A stretch of DNA of 64,000 bases from Psychrobacillus sp044762855 (GCF_044762855.1 NZ_JBIWFB010000005.1:124001-188000); one strand, 5' to 3'. Positions 1 through 8,623 are shown, counted from the first letter of the stretch. The notes: generated from the letters alone by a model not told the origin. Made by a program: numbers and translations.

Positions 1-479
1 GTTACCGTATCGTCACGTTTTATTTTAGCATCACGCACGCCTAGCTGTACCCCGCTATCATCGAGATGGGGCAAACCTACAATATCAGCAACTTGATCCA
101 TAATACTATTAGTTTCATTTGTTAAAGTTTCTGTCAGTTGGGCAATTTGTTGCAGCCCTTCTTCCACTTCTCCCACTTGAAATTGCTCCAAAATGTAACC
201 TGCGGGATCTGGCTCAAGTGCATTAAGGGCAGCTTCAATTTGTTTTAAGACAGATGTGAAACGGTTTTGGAATAGCTGGAAAAATTGAAGAAAAGGGATA
301 TGGCATTCAGCATAAAACGCTCGAATTGTATTTCCGCCTTCCCCTTTTAGCACTTCCTCCATGGCTACCAATCCATCGACTGATTTTTGGATAGTTTCCA
401 TTTCCTTACCTAGCCTGTCGAGCATCGTAATATTTCGATGGATACCATCTTGGAATAAATCGACGTCCAGCACCTTCAT
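1..479 (-). CDS. LXG-domain polymorphic toxin, N-terminal part (partial)
   Basis: Open frame on the minus strand from ATG at 479 to the window edge; 159 codons are visible and the C-terminus is missing. The protein begins MKVLDVDLFQDGIHRN and continues with KGEGGNTIRAFYAECHIPFL, the pattern that opens LXG-family N-terminal domains. Family knowledge: LXG proteins are substrates of the type VII (Ess/Yuk) secretion system and carry variable C-terminal toxins, usually followed by an immunity gene. The helical, coiled-coil-like character of the visible part fits. The start is supported by GAGG eight bases upstream. The toxin type and immunity gene lie outside the window. The ATG overlaps the stop of a short upstream reading frame. 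Confidence 0.85.
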   Translation of the reverse strand, partial: MKVLDVDLFQDGIHRNITMLDRLGKEMETIQKSVDGLVAMEEVLKGEGGNTIRAFYAECHIPFLQFFQLFQNRFTSVLKQIEAALNALEPDPAGYILEQFQVGEVEEGLQQIAQLTETLTNETNSIMDQVADIVGLPHLDDSGVQLGVRDAKIKRDDTV

Positions 480-568
480 AAAGGATGCCTCACTAACCGC
501 CGAGAAGAAATCGCTTTTGCTTGCTTCCAATCATTCCTATTATACAATAATCTCGTGTTGGTAAACAT
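476..568 (-). CDS. possible 30-aa leader ORF overlapping the LXG start
   Basis: A 30-codon frame starts at ATG 568 behind a strong GGGAGG (six bases away) and ends with TGA overlapping the ATG of the LXG gene (ATGA arrangement). It begins MFTNTRLLYNRNDW and matches no family I recognise. It could be a translated leader that couples translation into the LXG gene, or the shortened remnant of one of the small genes that often precede LXG genes. There is no independent evidence that the peptide is functional. Confidence 0.35.
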   Translation of the reverse strand: MFTNTRLLYNRNDWKQAKAISSRRLVRHPL

Positions 569-794
569 TTCATTCCTCCCTTTGTACTCAAAAAAGTTTA
601 AATATTCATTTTTTGTACGAGTATAAGAAGTTAGAAGTTTCATAGATTTATTAAAATGAATCCGAAGAGATATAAGAATATTCCGTAACCGTTACGAAAG
701 AATCTATTAAGAAGTTTCTAGCTATGAAAAAATTCACAAACTGTCAAGGTAATTAGGCTTAACAATCATTAGATGAATATATAGATTGGCATAC

Positions 795-829
795 AAAACT
801 GGATATTAGCGATTATCCTAATATCCAGT
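795..829 (-). terminator. intrinsic terminator of ileS
   Basis: Perfect 12-bp stem (798-809 with 818-829, 8-nt loop) just after the ileS stop, followed on the minus strand by TTTTG. Confidence 0.8.
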
Positions 830-835
830 GTTGTA

Positions 836-3800
836 TTAGTTATTTACCGGTATTACCTGTATTGAAATGGTTTGACTCGCTATTTGGATTTCTGTTCCTC
901 CGTCTATATCCTCACTAATTAATAAGTTTCGCATTAATAAGTTTTGTTCCAACATATGTTTATAGTTTTCAAAGACAGCTTGTAGTTCTTTATCTGCACT
1001 CACCGTAATATCCACACGTAAGTCGATGGGAAGATTTAATTGTTTACGGTATGCTTGTATAGCTCTGATCAACTCTCTTGCCAATCCTTCTTGTAGGAGT
1101 TCTTCTGTTAAAGAGATGTTTAAAGTAACGGTATACACTCCATTTGATGCAGAAGCATATCCATCCCTCTCTATTTTTTCAATCTGTACATCCTCTATTG
1201 CTATATTGATTTTTTGGTGTTCCATGAAACCGGCTTTCATGAATTGTTGTACTTGCGTTTCACTTAATGATTGAAGCCATGCATTAATGGAATTCGATTG
1301 TTTGCCAAACTTGGCTCCGGCTTTTTTGAAATCGAGTTTTACTTTAGTAGAAACAAATTCTCCTTCATTGTCTATCAACTCAAATTTCTTAACATTCAAC
1401 TCATCTTTTATAATATCTTCGTACAAATTCCAATCCATATCATTATTTGAACTCATAAGCGAGAGGCCCCCTAATGGTTGTTTTACCTTTAAGGAAGTAC
1501 TATTTCGCACACTTCTTCCTAACTCAACTACTTGTAGGACAGCTGCCATTTCTTTTTCTAGCTTTTCATTTATTAATCGTTCGTCTGCTTTGGGAAAATT
1601 GGATAAATGAACACTTTCACCAGTCAAATTCATATACACATCTTCCGCCACAAAAGGAGTTAGTGGTGCTAACAACTGGCTAGTCTTGGTTAACACTTCG
1701 TTTAGCGTTTTATATGCAGATGCTTTTTCTGGGTTCATACCACTTGACCAAAATCTATCTCTTGATCGTCTTACATACCAATTACTTACTTGCTCTAACA
1801 AATTTGCAATTTCTCTTGCAGCGCTTGTAAATTGATAATCATTTAAACTAGTTCCCACCGCTTTAATGGTGCTATGCAAACGTGATAGTATCCAATCGTC
1901 CAACTTATTTTTCTTCGTTTGAACTTCCGCTTTAGGGTTGTAATTATCTAAATTCGTGTACAAGGAATAAAAACTATACACATTGTCTAACGTATCGATC
2001 AGTTTGGATTTCGCTTCTTGCACGATACGTTCTGAAAAACGTTTCGTATTCCAAGGTGCACTGTCGACTAATAAGGCCCATCGTAATGCATCAGCTCCGT
2101 ACTTTTGTATTAACTCTACTGGATCTAACGCATTTCCTTTGCTCTTAGACATTTTTTGACCGTTTTCATCCAATATATGTCCCGTCGATAGTACTCGGTT
2201 ATAGGGCGCTTTTCCTGTAAATAGAGTGGATACGGCAAGCAAGCTATAAAACCAGCCACGTGTTTGATCAATTCCTTCTATTACTACATCCGCTGGAAAT
2301 TGTTTTTCAAATAGCTCTTTATTTTCAAATGGAAAATGATATTGGGCAAATGGCATAGAACCACTATCAAACCAAACATCGATGACTTCGGGCGTTCTTA
2401 TCATCGTCCCACTACATTTAGAACAGAGAAGCTTCACTTGATCGACATAAGGTTTATGCAGTTCGATATCATCTAAAGGATCAAGCGAAAACCGCTTTAA
2501 ATCTTCTATACTTTTTGGCGCATATTCATGATTACACGCTTCACATTCCCAAATGTTAAGCGGGGTTCCCCAATAACGTTTTCTGCTAATATTCCAATCA
2601 ACCATTTGCTCTAAAAAATTACCGAATCTTCCGTGCTTAATATGTTCCGGATACCAAGTAACTCCTTCATTATTTTGAATGAACTGTTCTTTCAAAGCAG
2701 TTGTTTGGATAAACCAGCTTTCATTTGCATAGTACAAAAGGGGTGAATCGCAACGCCAGCAATGAGGGTAGCTATGTTCGTACTTTTCTTTGCTGAAAAG
2801 TAAACCTTTGGCAGCTAGGTAACGAACAATATCTACATCGCAATCCTTGACAAACCGACCTTCAAAACCGATTACTTCTGGCGTATACTTTCCTTTTTCA
2901 TCCACTACGTTAACAAAAGATAATCCATTTTCTTTTACTACTTTGTAGTCATCTTCCCCATAAGCAGGCGCAATATGAACAATCCCTGTTCCACTCTCTG
3001 CAGACACATAGTCAGCAGTCACTACTTTATGTCCGTTTTCTACTTTTACAAAATCAAATAATGGCGTATATGAAATATCTTTCAATTCCGCACCAAGATG
3101 GACAGAAAGTATTTCATGTTCCTCCTTTAATACCGAACTAGCCAATGCTTCTGCTATGATGAAAATGTCTTGCCCTTGTTTAGCACGAACGTATTTCAAC
3201 GAAGGATGGACTGCTAGTGCTACATTTGCTGGTAAAGTCCAAGGCGTTGTCGTCCATCCAAGAAAATATTCATTGTCCCGACCACTTATTTTAAATTTAG
3301 CTGTTGCGGATAAATCTTTTACCATTTTATAACCTTGTGACACTTCATGCGAGCTAAGAGAAGTTTGACAGCTAGGACAGTAAGGTGAAACTCTATGACC
3401 TTTTTGGAGTAATCCTTTTTCGTGAATAGTACCGAGTATATTCCATTCACTTTCTATATAAGCATTGCTTAACGTTAAATAGGGATCGTCCATATCCACC
3501 CAATAACCAAGACTTTCTGTAAACCCTCTCCATTGTTTTTCATAAACAAAAACACTTTCTTTACATTTTTCTATGAATGCCTCTACTCCATACTTTTCAA
3601 TATCGCCTTTACCGGAAATCCCCAGTTGCTTTTCGACTCCAAGCTCGACCGGTAAACCATGTGTATCCCATCCGGCTTTACGTACTACTTGATGTCCGGT
3701 CATTGTTTTGTATCTTGCGACGACATCTTTGATCGTACGTCCTAATGCATGACCAACATGCGGCAAGCCATTAGCAGTCGGCGGTCCTTCATAAAACACA

Positions 3801-3913
3801 AAAGAAGGGCTTCCTTCCCTATTTTCCACGGATTTTTGAAAAGTTTCATTTATCATCCAATGTCGTCGAACGCGTTCTTCCCGCTTTAAAACAGTTTCTT
3901 TATCCTTCCCCAT
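836..3913 (-). CDS. ileS: isoleucyl-tRNA synthetase, class-2 (IleRS2) type
   Basis: Charges tRNA-Ile with isoleucine in the cytoplasm. The protein has 1025 residues, longer than the roughly 920-residue housekeeping IleRS of Bacilli, and its sequence (EGPPTANGLPHVGHA near the start, YFLGWTTTPWTLPAN in the editing domain) resembles the eukaryote-like IleRS2 group known for low mupirocin sensitivity. The HIGH motif is HVGH (52-55), the KMSKS motif lies near residue 590, and a CWRC zinc-type motif is present. RBS AGGAG stands upstream of ATG 3913. It is not beside divIVA, the usual neighbour of ileS1, so it may be a second or replacement copy. A T-box leader controls it and a terminator follows. 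Confidence 0.95.
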   Translation of the reverse strand: MGKDKETVLKREERVRRHWMINETFQKSVENREGSPSFVFYEGPPTANGLPHVGHALGRTIKDVVARYKTMTGHQVVRKAGWDTHGLPVELGVEKQLGISGKGDIEKYGVEAFIEKCKESVFVYEKQWRGFTESLGYWVDMDDPYLTLSNAYIESEWNILGTIHEKGLLQKGHRVSPYCPSCQTSLSSHEVSQGYKMVKDLSATAKFKISGRDNEYFLGWTTTPWTLPANVALAVHPSLKYVRAKQGQDIFIIAEALASSVLKEEHEILSVHLGAELKDISYTPLFDFVKVENGHKVVTADYVSAESGTGIVHIAPAYGEDDYKVVKENGLSFVNVVDEKGKYTPEVIGFEGRFVKDCDVDIVRYLAAKGLLFSKEKYEHSYPHCWRCDSPLLYYANESWFIQTTALKEQFIQNNEGVTWYPEHIKHGRFGNFLEQMVDWNISRKRYWGTPLNIWECEACNHEYAPKSIEDLKRFSLDPLDDIELHKPYVDQVKLLCSKCSGTMIRTPEVIDVWFDSGSMPFAQYHFPFENKELFEKQFPADVVIEGIDQTRGWFYSLLAVSTLFTGKAPYNRVLSTGHILDENGQKMSKSKGNALDPVELIQKYGADALRWALLVDSAPWNTKRFSERIVQEAKSKLIDTLDNVYSFYSLYTNLDNYNPKAEVQTKKNKLDDWILSRLHSTIKAVGTSLNDYQFTSAAREIANLLEQVSNWYVRRSRDRFWSSGMNPEKASAYKTLNEVLTKTSQLLAPLTPFVAEDVYMNLTGESVHLSNFPKADERLINEKLEKEMAAVLQVVELGRSVRNSTSLKVKQPLGGLSLMSSNNDMDWNLYEDIIKDELNVKKFELIDNEGEFVSTKVKLDFKKAGAKFGKQSNSINAWLQSLSETQVQQFMKAGFMEHQKINIAIEDVQIEKIERDGYASASNGVYTVTLNISLTEELLQEGLARELIRAIQAYRKQLNLPIDLRVDITVSADKELQAVFENYKHMLEQNLLMRNLLISEDIDGGTEIQIASQTISIQVIPVNN

Positions 3914-3947
3914 TCGGTATCACTCCTAATTTTGTTAAATAAAACAT

Positions 3948-3983
3948 ACAAAAAAACCCGTCCCTGTAAAAAGGGACGGGTTT
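3948..3983 (-). terminator. T-box regulated terminator
   Basis: 12-bp stem (3954-3965 with 3972-3983) followed on the minus strand by a T run, immediately downstream of the T-box sequence and about 40 bases before the ileS start. Confidence 0.9.
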
Positions 3984-4225
3984 AACCGCGATACCACCCT
4001 AATTCTATTGCAAAATTTTCTTCTGCAATAGCACTTAGCCACGTACGATCATACGCGTTCTTTTTAACGGTAGACACCCGGTCTCACTTACTTTACTTCA
4101 GCTCGACTTCTCAGAGAGGATTTTCATACATGAACGGAACACCGGATTTCAGCATACACCGGCTCTCTTTGGAACAGTTTCATCTACTACTTTTTCTCAT
4201 CAACGAATTTGTATGGTTTTATTAT
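3948..4225 (-). promoter_or_regulatory. T-box leader of ileS (Ile specifier)
   Basis: Minus-strand leader with the T-box core GGTGGTATCGCG (3986-3998), an antiterminator/terminator pair and an upstream Stem I. The base of Stem I (AGAGAG/CTCTCT) is flanked on its 3' side by GAAA-ATC, so the likely specifier codon is ATC, isoleucine, matching the downstream gene. T-boxes read the charging state of the cognate tRNA; uncharged tRNA-Ile stabilises the antiterminator. Confidence 0.93.
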
Positions 4226-4231
4226 TGAAGA

Positions 4232-4260
4232 ATTTAACACAAGTCTAAATAGTTTGTCAA
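4232..4260 (-). promoter_or_regulatory. sigma-A promoter of the ileS T-box transcript
   Basis: Minus strand TTGACA (4260-4255), 17-bp spacer, TTAAAT (4237-4232). Position fits transcription starting just before the T-box Stem I. Confidence 0.8.
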
Positions 4261-4430
4261 CTTAGTATATGCATGATTGTTAAAATTGATCATTTATGAA
4301 ATAACTAGAATCAGCTATTATTAATCCATTATAAATATTTATAAGAATTTTTTTCAAATATACCCCTTTTAATATTACCGGCTTATACCCTTTTCCTTTT
4401 CCAAAATTTCATTTTATTTCGATAAATAAC

Positions 4431-4461
4431 TTGATTCTAACGTAACGTTAGGTTTTATAAT
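4431..4461 (+). promoter_or_regulatory. MerR-type promoter with dyad operator
   Basis: TTGATT (4431-4436) and TATAAT (4456-4461) are separated by 19 bp, the over-long spacing typical of MerR-activated promoters. The spacer holds a perfect dyad CTAACGT-A-ACGTTAG (4437-4451). It lies 30 bases upstream of the MerR gene, implying autoregulation. Confidence 0.85.
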
Positions 4462-4491
4462 GAATGTAGGAACTGGAAATGAGGGATAATT

Positions 4492-5244
4492 TTGTATTCA
4501 ATCGGAAATTTAGCTAAATTGAGCAACTCCACCGTAAGGACTCTTCGTTACTACGATGAAATAGGATTGTTAACTCCTTCCCATTTGAGTGAGGGTGGAC
4601 ATCGATATTACGAGGAAAAGGATGTCATCAAACTGCAATATATAAAGATTTTGAAGGAAATAGGATTTAGTCTAATAACGATACGAGAAATGTTAGAGCA
4701 TCAGCATTTAAGTCATAAAGATGCGCTGTCCATGCAATTAAAAGTATTGGAACTGGAGAAAGAGCGTATCGAGGAACGCTCACGCTCCATTCGATATTTA
4801 CTTCAACTAAGTGAATTTGAGGAGCTTGCCAATTGGAAAGATGTATTCGATCGTATTCCTATGAAATCCTCTCCTGCTCCTATAGAAGTATATGAGGGAA
4901 TTTGGAATAACTATTTTTCAAAAGAAGAAGTTCAACTCTTTAAGGATTTGCCTAAGATTGGGGATGATACCGAAACAATACACATTTATACTACATTAAT
5001 AAAGGATATTAGACAAAATATCCACATTGATATTACAAGTTCAAAAGCTCAAGATTTGGCAAGTAGATGGATTGATTTACTTGAAAGAGATTTTAAAGGG
5101 AATTTTAAATTAGCTGAAAAAGTATGGAATAAACAAAAAGAAGTAAAAGGTGGTATTGGATTTTATCAATTTGATCCAGCTATTGTAAACTTTATAGAAG
5201 AGGCAATTGCTCATTATTTAAAAGCAAATTCCCAAGGACAGTAA
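4492..5244 (+). CDS. MerR-family transcriptional regulator
   Basis: The 250-residue protein begins MYSIGNLAKLSNSTVRTLRYYD, the classic MerR winged-helix DNA-binding domain (about residues 1-70), followed by a dimerisation helix and a roughly 150-residue effector region without the Cys motifs of metal sensors. The start is TTG 4492, preceded by GAGGG at six bases; the nearer ATG 4479 is out of frame. The gene sits directly behind a 19-bp-spacer promoter with a dyad, so it likely regulates itself and the membrane protein gene that follows one base after its stop. MerR activators twist the DNA between -35 and -10. The inducer is unknown; a TipA- or BltR-like drug sensor is possible. Confidence 0.88.
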   Translation: MYSIGNLAKLSNSTVRTLRYYDEIGLLTPSHLSEGGHRYYEEKDVIKLQYIKILKEIGFSLITIREMLEHQHLSHKDALSMQLKVLELEKERIEERSRSIRYLLQLSEFEELANWKDVFDRIPMKSSPAPIEVYEGIWNNYFSKEEVQLFKDLPKIGDDTETIHIYTTLIKDIRQNIHIDITSSKAQDLASRWIDLLERDFKGNFKLAEKVWNKQKEVKGGIGFYQFDPAIVNFIEEAIAHYLKANSQGQ

Positions 5245-5245
5245 T

Positions 5246-5905
5246 ATGAAAATAAATTATATATTAGTAGAGTTAATTGTATATTTAGGACTTCCTTATG
5301 TTATTTGGACACATGGCAGAAGTTTTATCGGTGATTATTATGCGATGTTATTCTCTACAATTCCAGCAATAGTCTACACTATTTATCGATTTATGAAAGA
5401 TCGTCAATTCAATATGATTGGAGTATTTATTATTTCTTCCCTTTTACTTAGCTCTCTACTTGATTTACTTGCTGGGTCTGCCCTTCAAATGCTATGGAAT
5501 TCTGTTTTTTTGAGCTATGGATTTACTTTAATCTATATTTTTTCCATGATTATTCAAAAACCATTAGCCATATACCTAGCGGTTGAATTTATGTATTTAC
5601 AAGGTTATCCGCGAGAAAAAAGTAAAAAGCTTTATTTCATGAAAGGAAATGTGAAGTTATTTCAGTTGGTTACTGCTATTTTTGTTGTTCGGGGTCTAAT
5701 CATGAACTCCATCATGGTCTGGCTAATTATTAATCACGGTGTGGATGCGTTCATGCATTTAATTATCCTTAGAAAAGCACTTGGATTTGTATTTTCAGGC
5801 CTAATATTTATCGGATTCTTGTTTGCTGGAAATAAAGCGATGCAGTTAATAAAGGAGCAAGATATTGGGTGCTCAAAGCCTGTTGAAACAGTGGAAGCCG
5901 AGTAA
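5246..5905 (+). CDS. VC0807-like multi-pass membrane protein
   Basis: The 219-residue protein has about six hydrophobic segments. Conserved-looking blocks such as DYYAMLFSTIPAIVYTIYRF and LAVEFMYLQGYPREKSKKL resemble the VC0807 family of uncharacterised membrane proteins; this is recalled, not searched. RBS AAGGA lies seven bases before ATG 5246, and the gene starts one base after the MerR stop, so the two form an operon. A role in export or tolerance of the compound sensed by the MerR protein is an inference only. Confidence 0.6.
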   Translation: MKINYILVELIVYLGLPYVIWTHGRSFIGDYYAMLFSTIPAIVYTIYRFMKDRQFNMIGVFIISSLLLSSLLDLLAGSALQMLWNSVFLSYGFTLIYIFSMIIQKPLAIYLAVEFMYLQGYPREKSKKLYFMKGNVKLFQLVTAIFVVRGLIMNSIMVWLIINHGVDAFMHLIILRKALGFVFSGLIFIGFLFAGNKAMQLIKEQDIGCSKPVETVEAE

Positions 5906-5923
5906 AATGCTAGGCCACTCAAA

Positions 5924-5959
5924 AGCTACTCATCAGCCCTAAAAAGCTAATGAGTAGCT
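5924..5959 (-). terminator. hairpin between convergent operons
   Basis: 10-bp stem (5924-5933 with 5950-5959). The minus-strand side is followed by TTTTG, so it probably ends the regulator-peptide operon and may also serve the plus-strand MerR operon. Confidence 0.6.
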
Positions 5960-5987
5960 GCATCACGTATTATTATCAACAAAACAT

Positions 5988-6122
5988 TTATAGAAAGGAA
6001 CTATAATCGATAGATGTAGGTCTAGGCGCTTCTTCCTCTGCAATATTACTAGTGTTTGTAGTAAAACTTAGTGATAAGATAAAAGCCAATGACAACCATA
6101 GAAATACACTTTTCTTTTTCAT
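5988..6122 (-). CDS. 44-aa exported pro-peptide, putative RRNPP signal
   Basis: Short frame from ATG 6122 to TAA at 5988. It starts one base after the stop of the HTH-TPR regulator and has its own GGGAGG nine bases upstream. The product has a Lys-rich N-terminus (MKKKSVF), a hydrophobic core (LWLSLAFILSLSF) and a polar tail (SNIAEEEAPRPTSIDYSSFL). This is the layout of PapR, NprX and Phr pro-peptides: Sec export, proteolytic trimming, and re-import of a C-terminal oligopeptide that binds the TPR regulator. The likely mature signal is within the last 5-10 residues (for example SIDYSSFL). The role is inferred from position and architecture; the sequence itself is not a match I recognise. Confidence 0.75.
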   Translation of the reverse strand: MKKKSVFLWLSLAFILSLSFTTNTSNIAEEEAPRPTSIDYSSFL

Positions 6123-6123
6123 T

Positions 6124-7425
6124 TCACAAATCCTCCCATTTCGTAATAAAATTTTGTTTAAACAGAATATGAATTGATTTTTGATAATACAAATCAGCTG
6201 CTTTAAACTTACTTTCTTTAAAGTAGTAATTTGCTAGTAAAATGGAATACTTTTGTACATGTCGATCGTCATGGTTCATCTCGAAATGATTTATTGCTTT
6301 TTTAAGTACTACTTCCAACTCATCAGATACAGAATGGAGCGCTCTATAAATTTCTAAGTGCCATTTGTAAGAATGGTATTCCATATTCCACTTTACTTCT
6401 TCTAATAACTTGAACCCTTTTTCACACCAGCTAAGCACTTCACTCTGATTATTTTGCTTAGAATATTCCTTGATTATCGAAAGAATAGTTATCAAATACC
6501 CTTCCGGATTGTAATTCTCTTCCTTACTTTTCAAACTGAGTTTATAGTACTCAATTGCTTGAACATGATTCTCTTGAATTGCATATAATGAGCCTATATT
6601 TTGATAAATCATCCCTTCATAATTAAAGACTTTATAGTCTATCACCAGCTTTTTGGCTAGATTATAATTTTTTTCTGCTTCTTTGTACTTTCTCATTTTT
6701 TTATATGCCATCCCTATAACGATATAGCTATCAATAGCTCTTTCAAATAAGAGATTGTCTTTATAATACATAAGAGATTTTGATGCATAATTGATCGTGT
6801 TAAAAAATTCATTACATTTAAAATAAATTAAACTAAGCACATTGTGAAAATCTGCTACTTCCCACTCTTCATTGGATACATTATTTACGAATAAGAGTGA
6901 GCCCTCTAATTTACTTAATGCTTTCGAATACTCACCATTCAAATAATAATAAAGACCTAGATTTAAATTACTGATGAATCTTTGCTTTTCATCAAAATTA
7001 TCTTCCGAATTACTAATCACAGCCAATGTAGATTGTAGCACTTCTTTCTTTTCATTCAGTATTAACCTTAGCCGAAACATATAAAGGTGATAAGTATAAT
7101 AATTTTTTAGTTGTAAAAAGTAAGTTTTTTGACCAGAAAAATTATGCAATGTTCCCCTGATCGATTCCTTATCCCTCTTAATAATTGCCTCTTTATACAA
7201 TTCATAAAAAGCATCTATAAACTTGTTTTCCTCTTCATTTGGTAATTTATCTATTTCTAAATTTAGCCTTTTTAACAATAAATTTATTACATCTTCACTC
7301 GGAACAGTTGAATTATTCTCAATTTTACTGAGATAGGAAGTAGAACAGATTCCTTTTGCCAATACTGACTGTTTGATTTTTTGGTTTACTCTCTCTTGCT
7401 TGATGGTGTAACCTATGCTACTCAT
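6124..7425 (-). CDS. HTH-TPR regulator, RRNPP (PlcR/NprR-like) type
   Basis: The 433-residue protein has an XRE-type helix-turn-helix (about residues 5-60; SYLSKIENNSTVPSEDVI) followed by repeated TPR-like helix pairs (for example AYKKMRKYKEAEKNYNLAKK and GSLYAIQENHVQAIEYYKLS) through the C-terminal two thirds. This is the build of PlcR, NprR and related peptide-responsive regulators. ATG 7425 is chosen because AAGGGG is eight bases upstream; the longer GTG 7434 would overlap that RBS. The gene is followed one base later by a small exported pro-peptide gene. Targets are unknown; the 500-bp AT-rich upstream gap may hold its operators. Confidence 0.85.
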   Translation of the reverse strand: MSSIGYTIKQERVNQKIKQSVLAKGICSTSYLSKIENNSTVPSEDVINLLLKRLNLEIDKLPNEEENKFIDAFYELYKEAIIKRDKESIRGTLHNFSGQKTYFLQLKNYYTYHLYMFRLRLILNEKKEVLQSTLAVISNSEDNFDEKQRFISNLNLGLYYYLNGEYSKALSKLEGSLLFVNNVSNEEWEVADFHNVLSLIYFKCNEFFNTINYASKSLMYYKDNLLFERAIDSYIVIGMAYKKMRKYKEAEKNYNLAKKLVIDYKVFNYEGMIYQNIGSLYAIQENHVQAIEYYKLSLKSKEENYNPEGYLITILSIIKEYSKQNNQSEVLSWCEKGFKLLEEVKWNMEYHSYKWHLEIYRALHSVSDELEVVLKKAINHFEMNHDDRHVQKYSILLANYYFKESKFKAADLYYQKSIHILFKQNFITKWEDL

Positions 7426-7932
7426 TTTCCCCACCCCTTAGAACGTAGTAGATATATTAGTTCTTTAAGAAAAGTAAGATACCTTTAACAATCGTTCGAC
7501 CTATTACGACAATAAGCTAATGAGAAGGTTCAGTGAAGTGATGAACGGGTTTAATATATAGATATGTCAACCATCCAAAAAATATTAGATAATAATAAAA
7601 TTTCCTTCTTTTATGAAATTTGAAGAATTTATATAAAAATAATAATGAATAATAAATGATATTTCCCAACTTATTTTTGTACTAAACGCGTATATTTTCT
7701 AGTAATATTTAGGAAAGAACAATTACTTTTTACTAAATATATATTTTATTTAATTATACCATATAGAGTATAAAGTCCTGTGAAAATTAATAAATATTTT
7801 TCTAAAGAAATGGTTGTTTAAAATCAGATAAAATCCCCTTTATAGGACAAGATATATCTTACCTAGGAAGCAACGCATTATTTTCTCACACCAAATCAGA
7901 AAGAAAATTCCAATTTGTGAAGGAGTGAAAAA
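7426..7932. other. AT-rich divergent intergenic region, no gene seen
   Basis: About 500 bp between the divergent HTH-TPR regulator and the sigma-factor operon. It is very AT-rich, with no coding frame supported by an RBS. It must hold promoters for both directions, but I see no -35/-10 pair good enough to call and no clear repeat. Confidence 0.5.
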
Positions 7933-8457
7933 ATGAGTTCCGAAAAACAGAAGATAATTCAAGAATTCTTAAAATGCCCTTCCAACCAAACACTTCTGGA
8001 AGAGTTCAAAAATACTCATTCAGAACAAATAAAACAAAAAATTGACTATAAATTTAAACAGTATTATCAAAACTACAGAATAATATCCTACCTAATAAAA
8101 GTTTTACACTTCGAAAGTAAACATTTTGATAAAAAAATGCGCACCCATAATCATAGATACCAATTAATCCTCACAAGTGATTTAGAAAACGTAAACTTTT
8201 CTCCAATTAACTTCGAGAAATCCTATTCCGATTCGATTGATTTTTCTCATGACCTTGCCGACCATATATCTGACGATAGATTATTTAATAGTTTCAAAAA
8301 ACTAACAGGGAGACAACGTGAAATACTTTCACTTGTATATATAAGGCAAATGACAGATAAAGAAATTGCTCAACATTTAGGTATTACACAACAAGCTGTC
8401 TCAAAGACTAGAAAAAATGTAATAAAAAAAATTAGAAAGGAGAATACACATGATTGA
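7933..8457 (+). CDS. SigO-like alternative sigma factor
   Basis: The 174-residue protein has a C-terminal sigma-70 region 4 (about 122-168: LTGRQREILSLVYIRQMTDK, then a helix-turn-helix with GITQQAVSKTRKNVIKKI). The first 110 residues lack an obvious region 2. RBS AAGGAG precedes ATG 7933. A YvrJ-like gene and a small region-2-like gene follow in the same operon. This mirrors the B. subtilis SigO (YvrI)-RsoA (YvrHa)-YvrJ group, where two proteins together form the functional sigma factor for oxalate decarboxylase genes. A lone UviA/TcdR-like sigma is the alternative. Targets here are unknown. Confidence 0.75.
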   Translation: MSSEKQKIIQEFLKCPSNQTLLEEFKNTHSEQIKQKIDYKFKQYYQNYRIISYLIKVLHFESKHFDKKMRTHNHRYQLILTSDLENVNFSPINFEKSYSDSIDFSHDLADHISDDRLFNSFKKLTGRQREILSLVYIRQMTDKEIAQHLGITQQAVSKTRKNVIKKIRKENTHD

Positions 8458-8623
8458 TGCAGGGAACATTGTACAATTAATTGGCAACTTTGGATTTCCT
8501 ATTGTCGTATCTATTTATTTATTGCACCGCTTTGAAAATAAAATAGAATCTCTTGAAAATGCGATTCACAGCATTGAGAATGTCGTTAATAGTAGAATGG
8601 AAAAAAGAAAAGGAGGGGAATAA
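8450..8623 (+). CDS. YvrJ-family small membrane protein
   Basis: 57 codons, ATG 8450 to TAA 8623, overlapping the sigma-factor stop by 8 bases, with AAAGGAG upstream. The protein has one hydrophobic segment (LIGNFGFPIVVSIYLLHRF) followed by a charged helix (ENKIESLENAIHSIEN). The GNFGFPIVV motif matches YvrJ-family proteins, which are encoded beside SigO/RsoA in B. subtilis. The holin-like topology is suggestive but no function is established. Confidence 0.75.
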   Translation: MIDAGNIVQLIGNFGFPIVVSIYLLHRFENKIESLENAIHSIENVVNSRMEKRKGGE

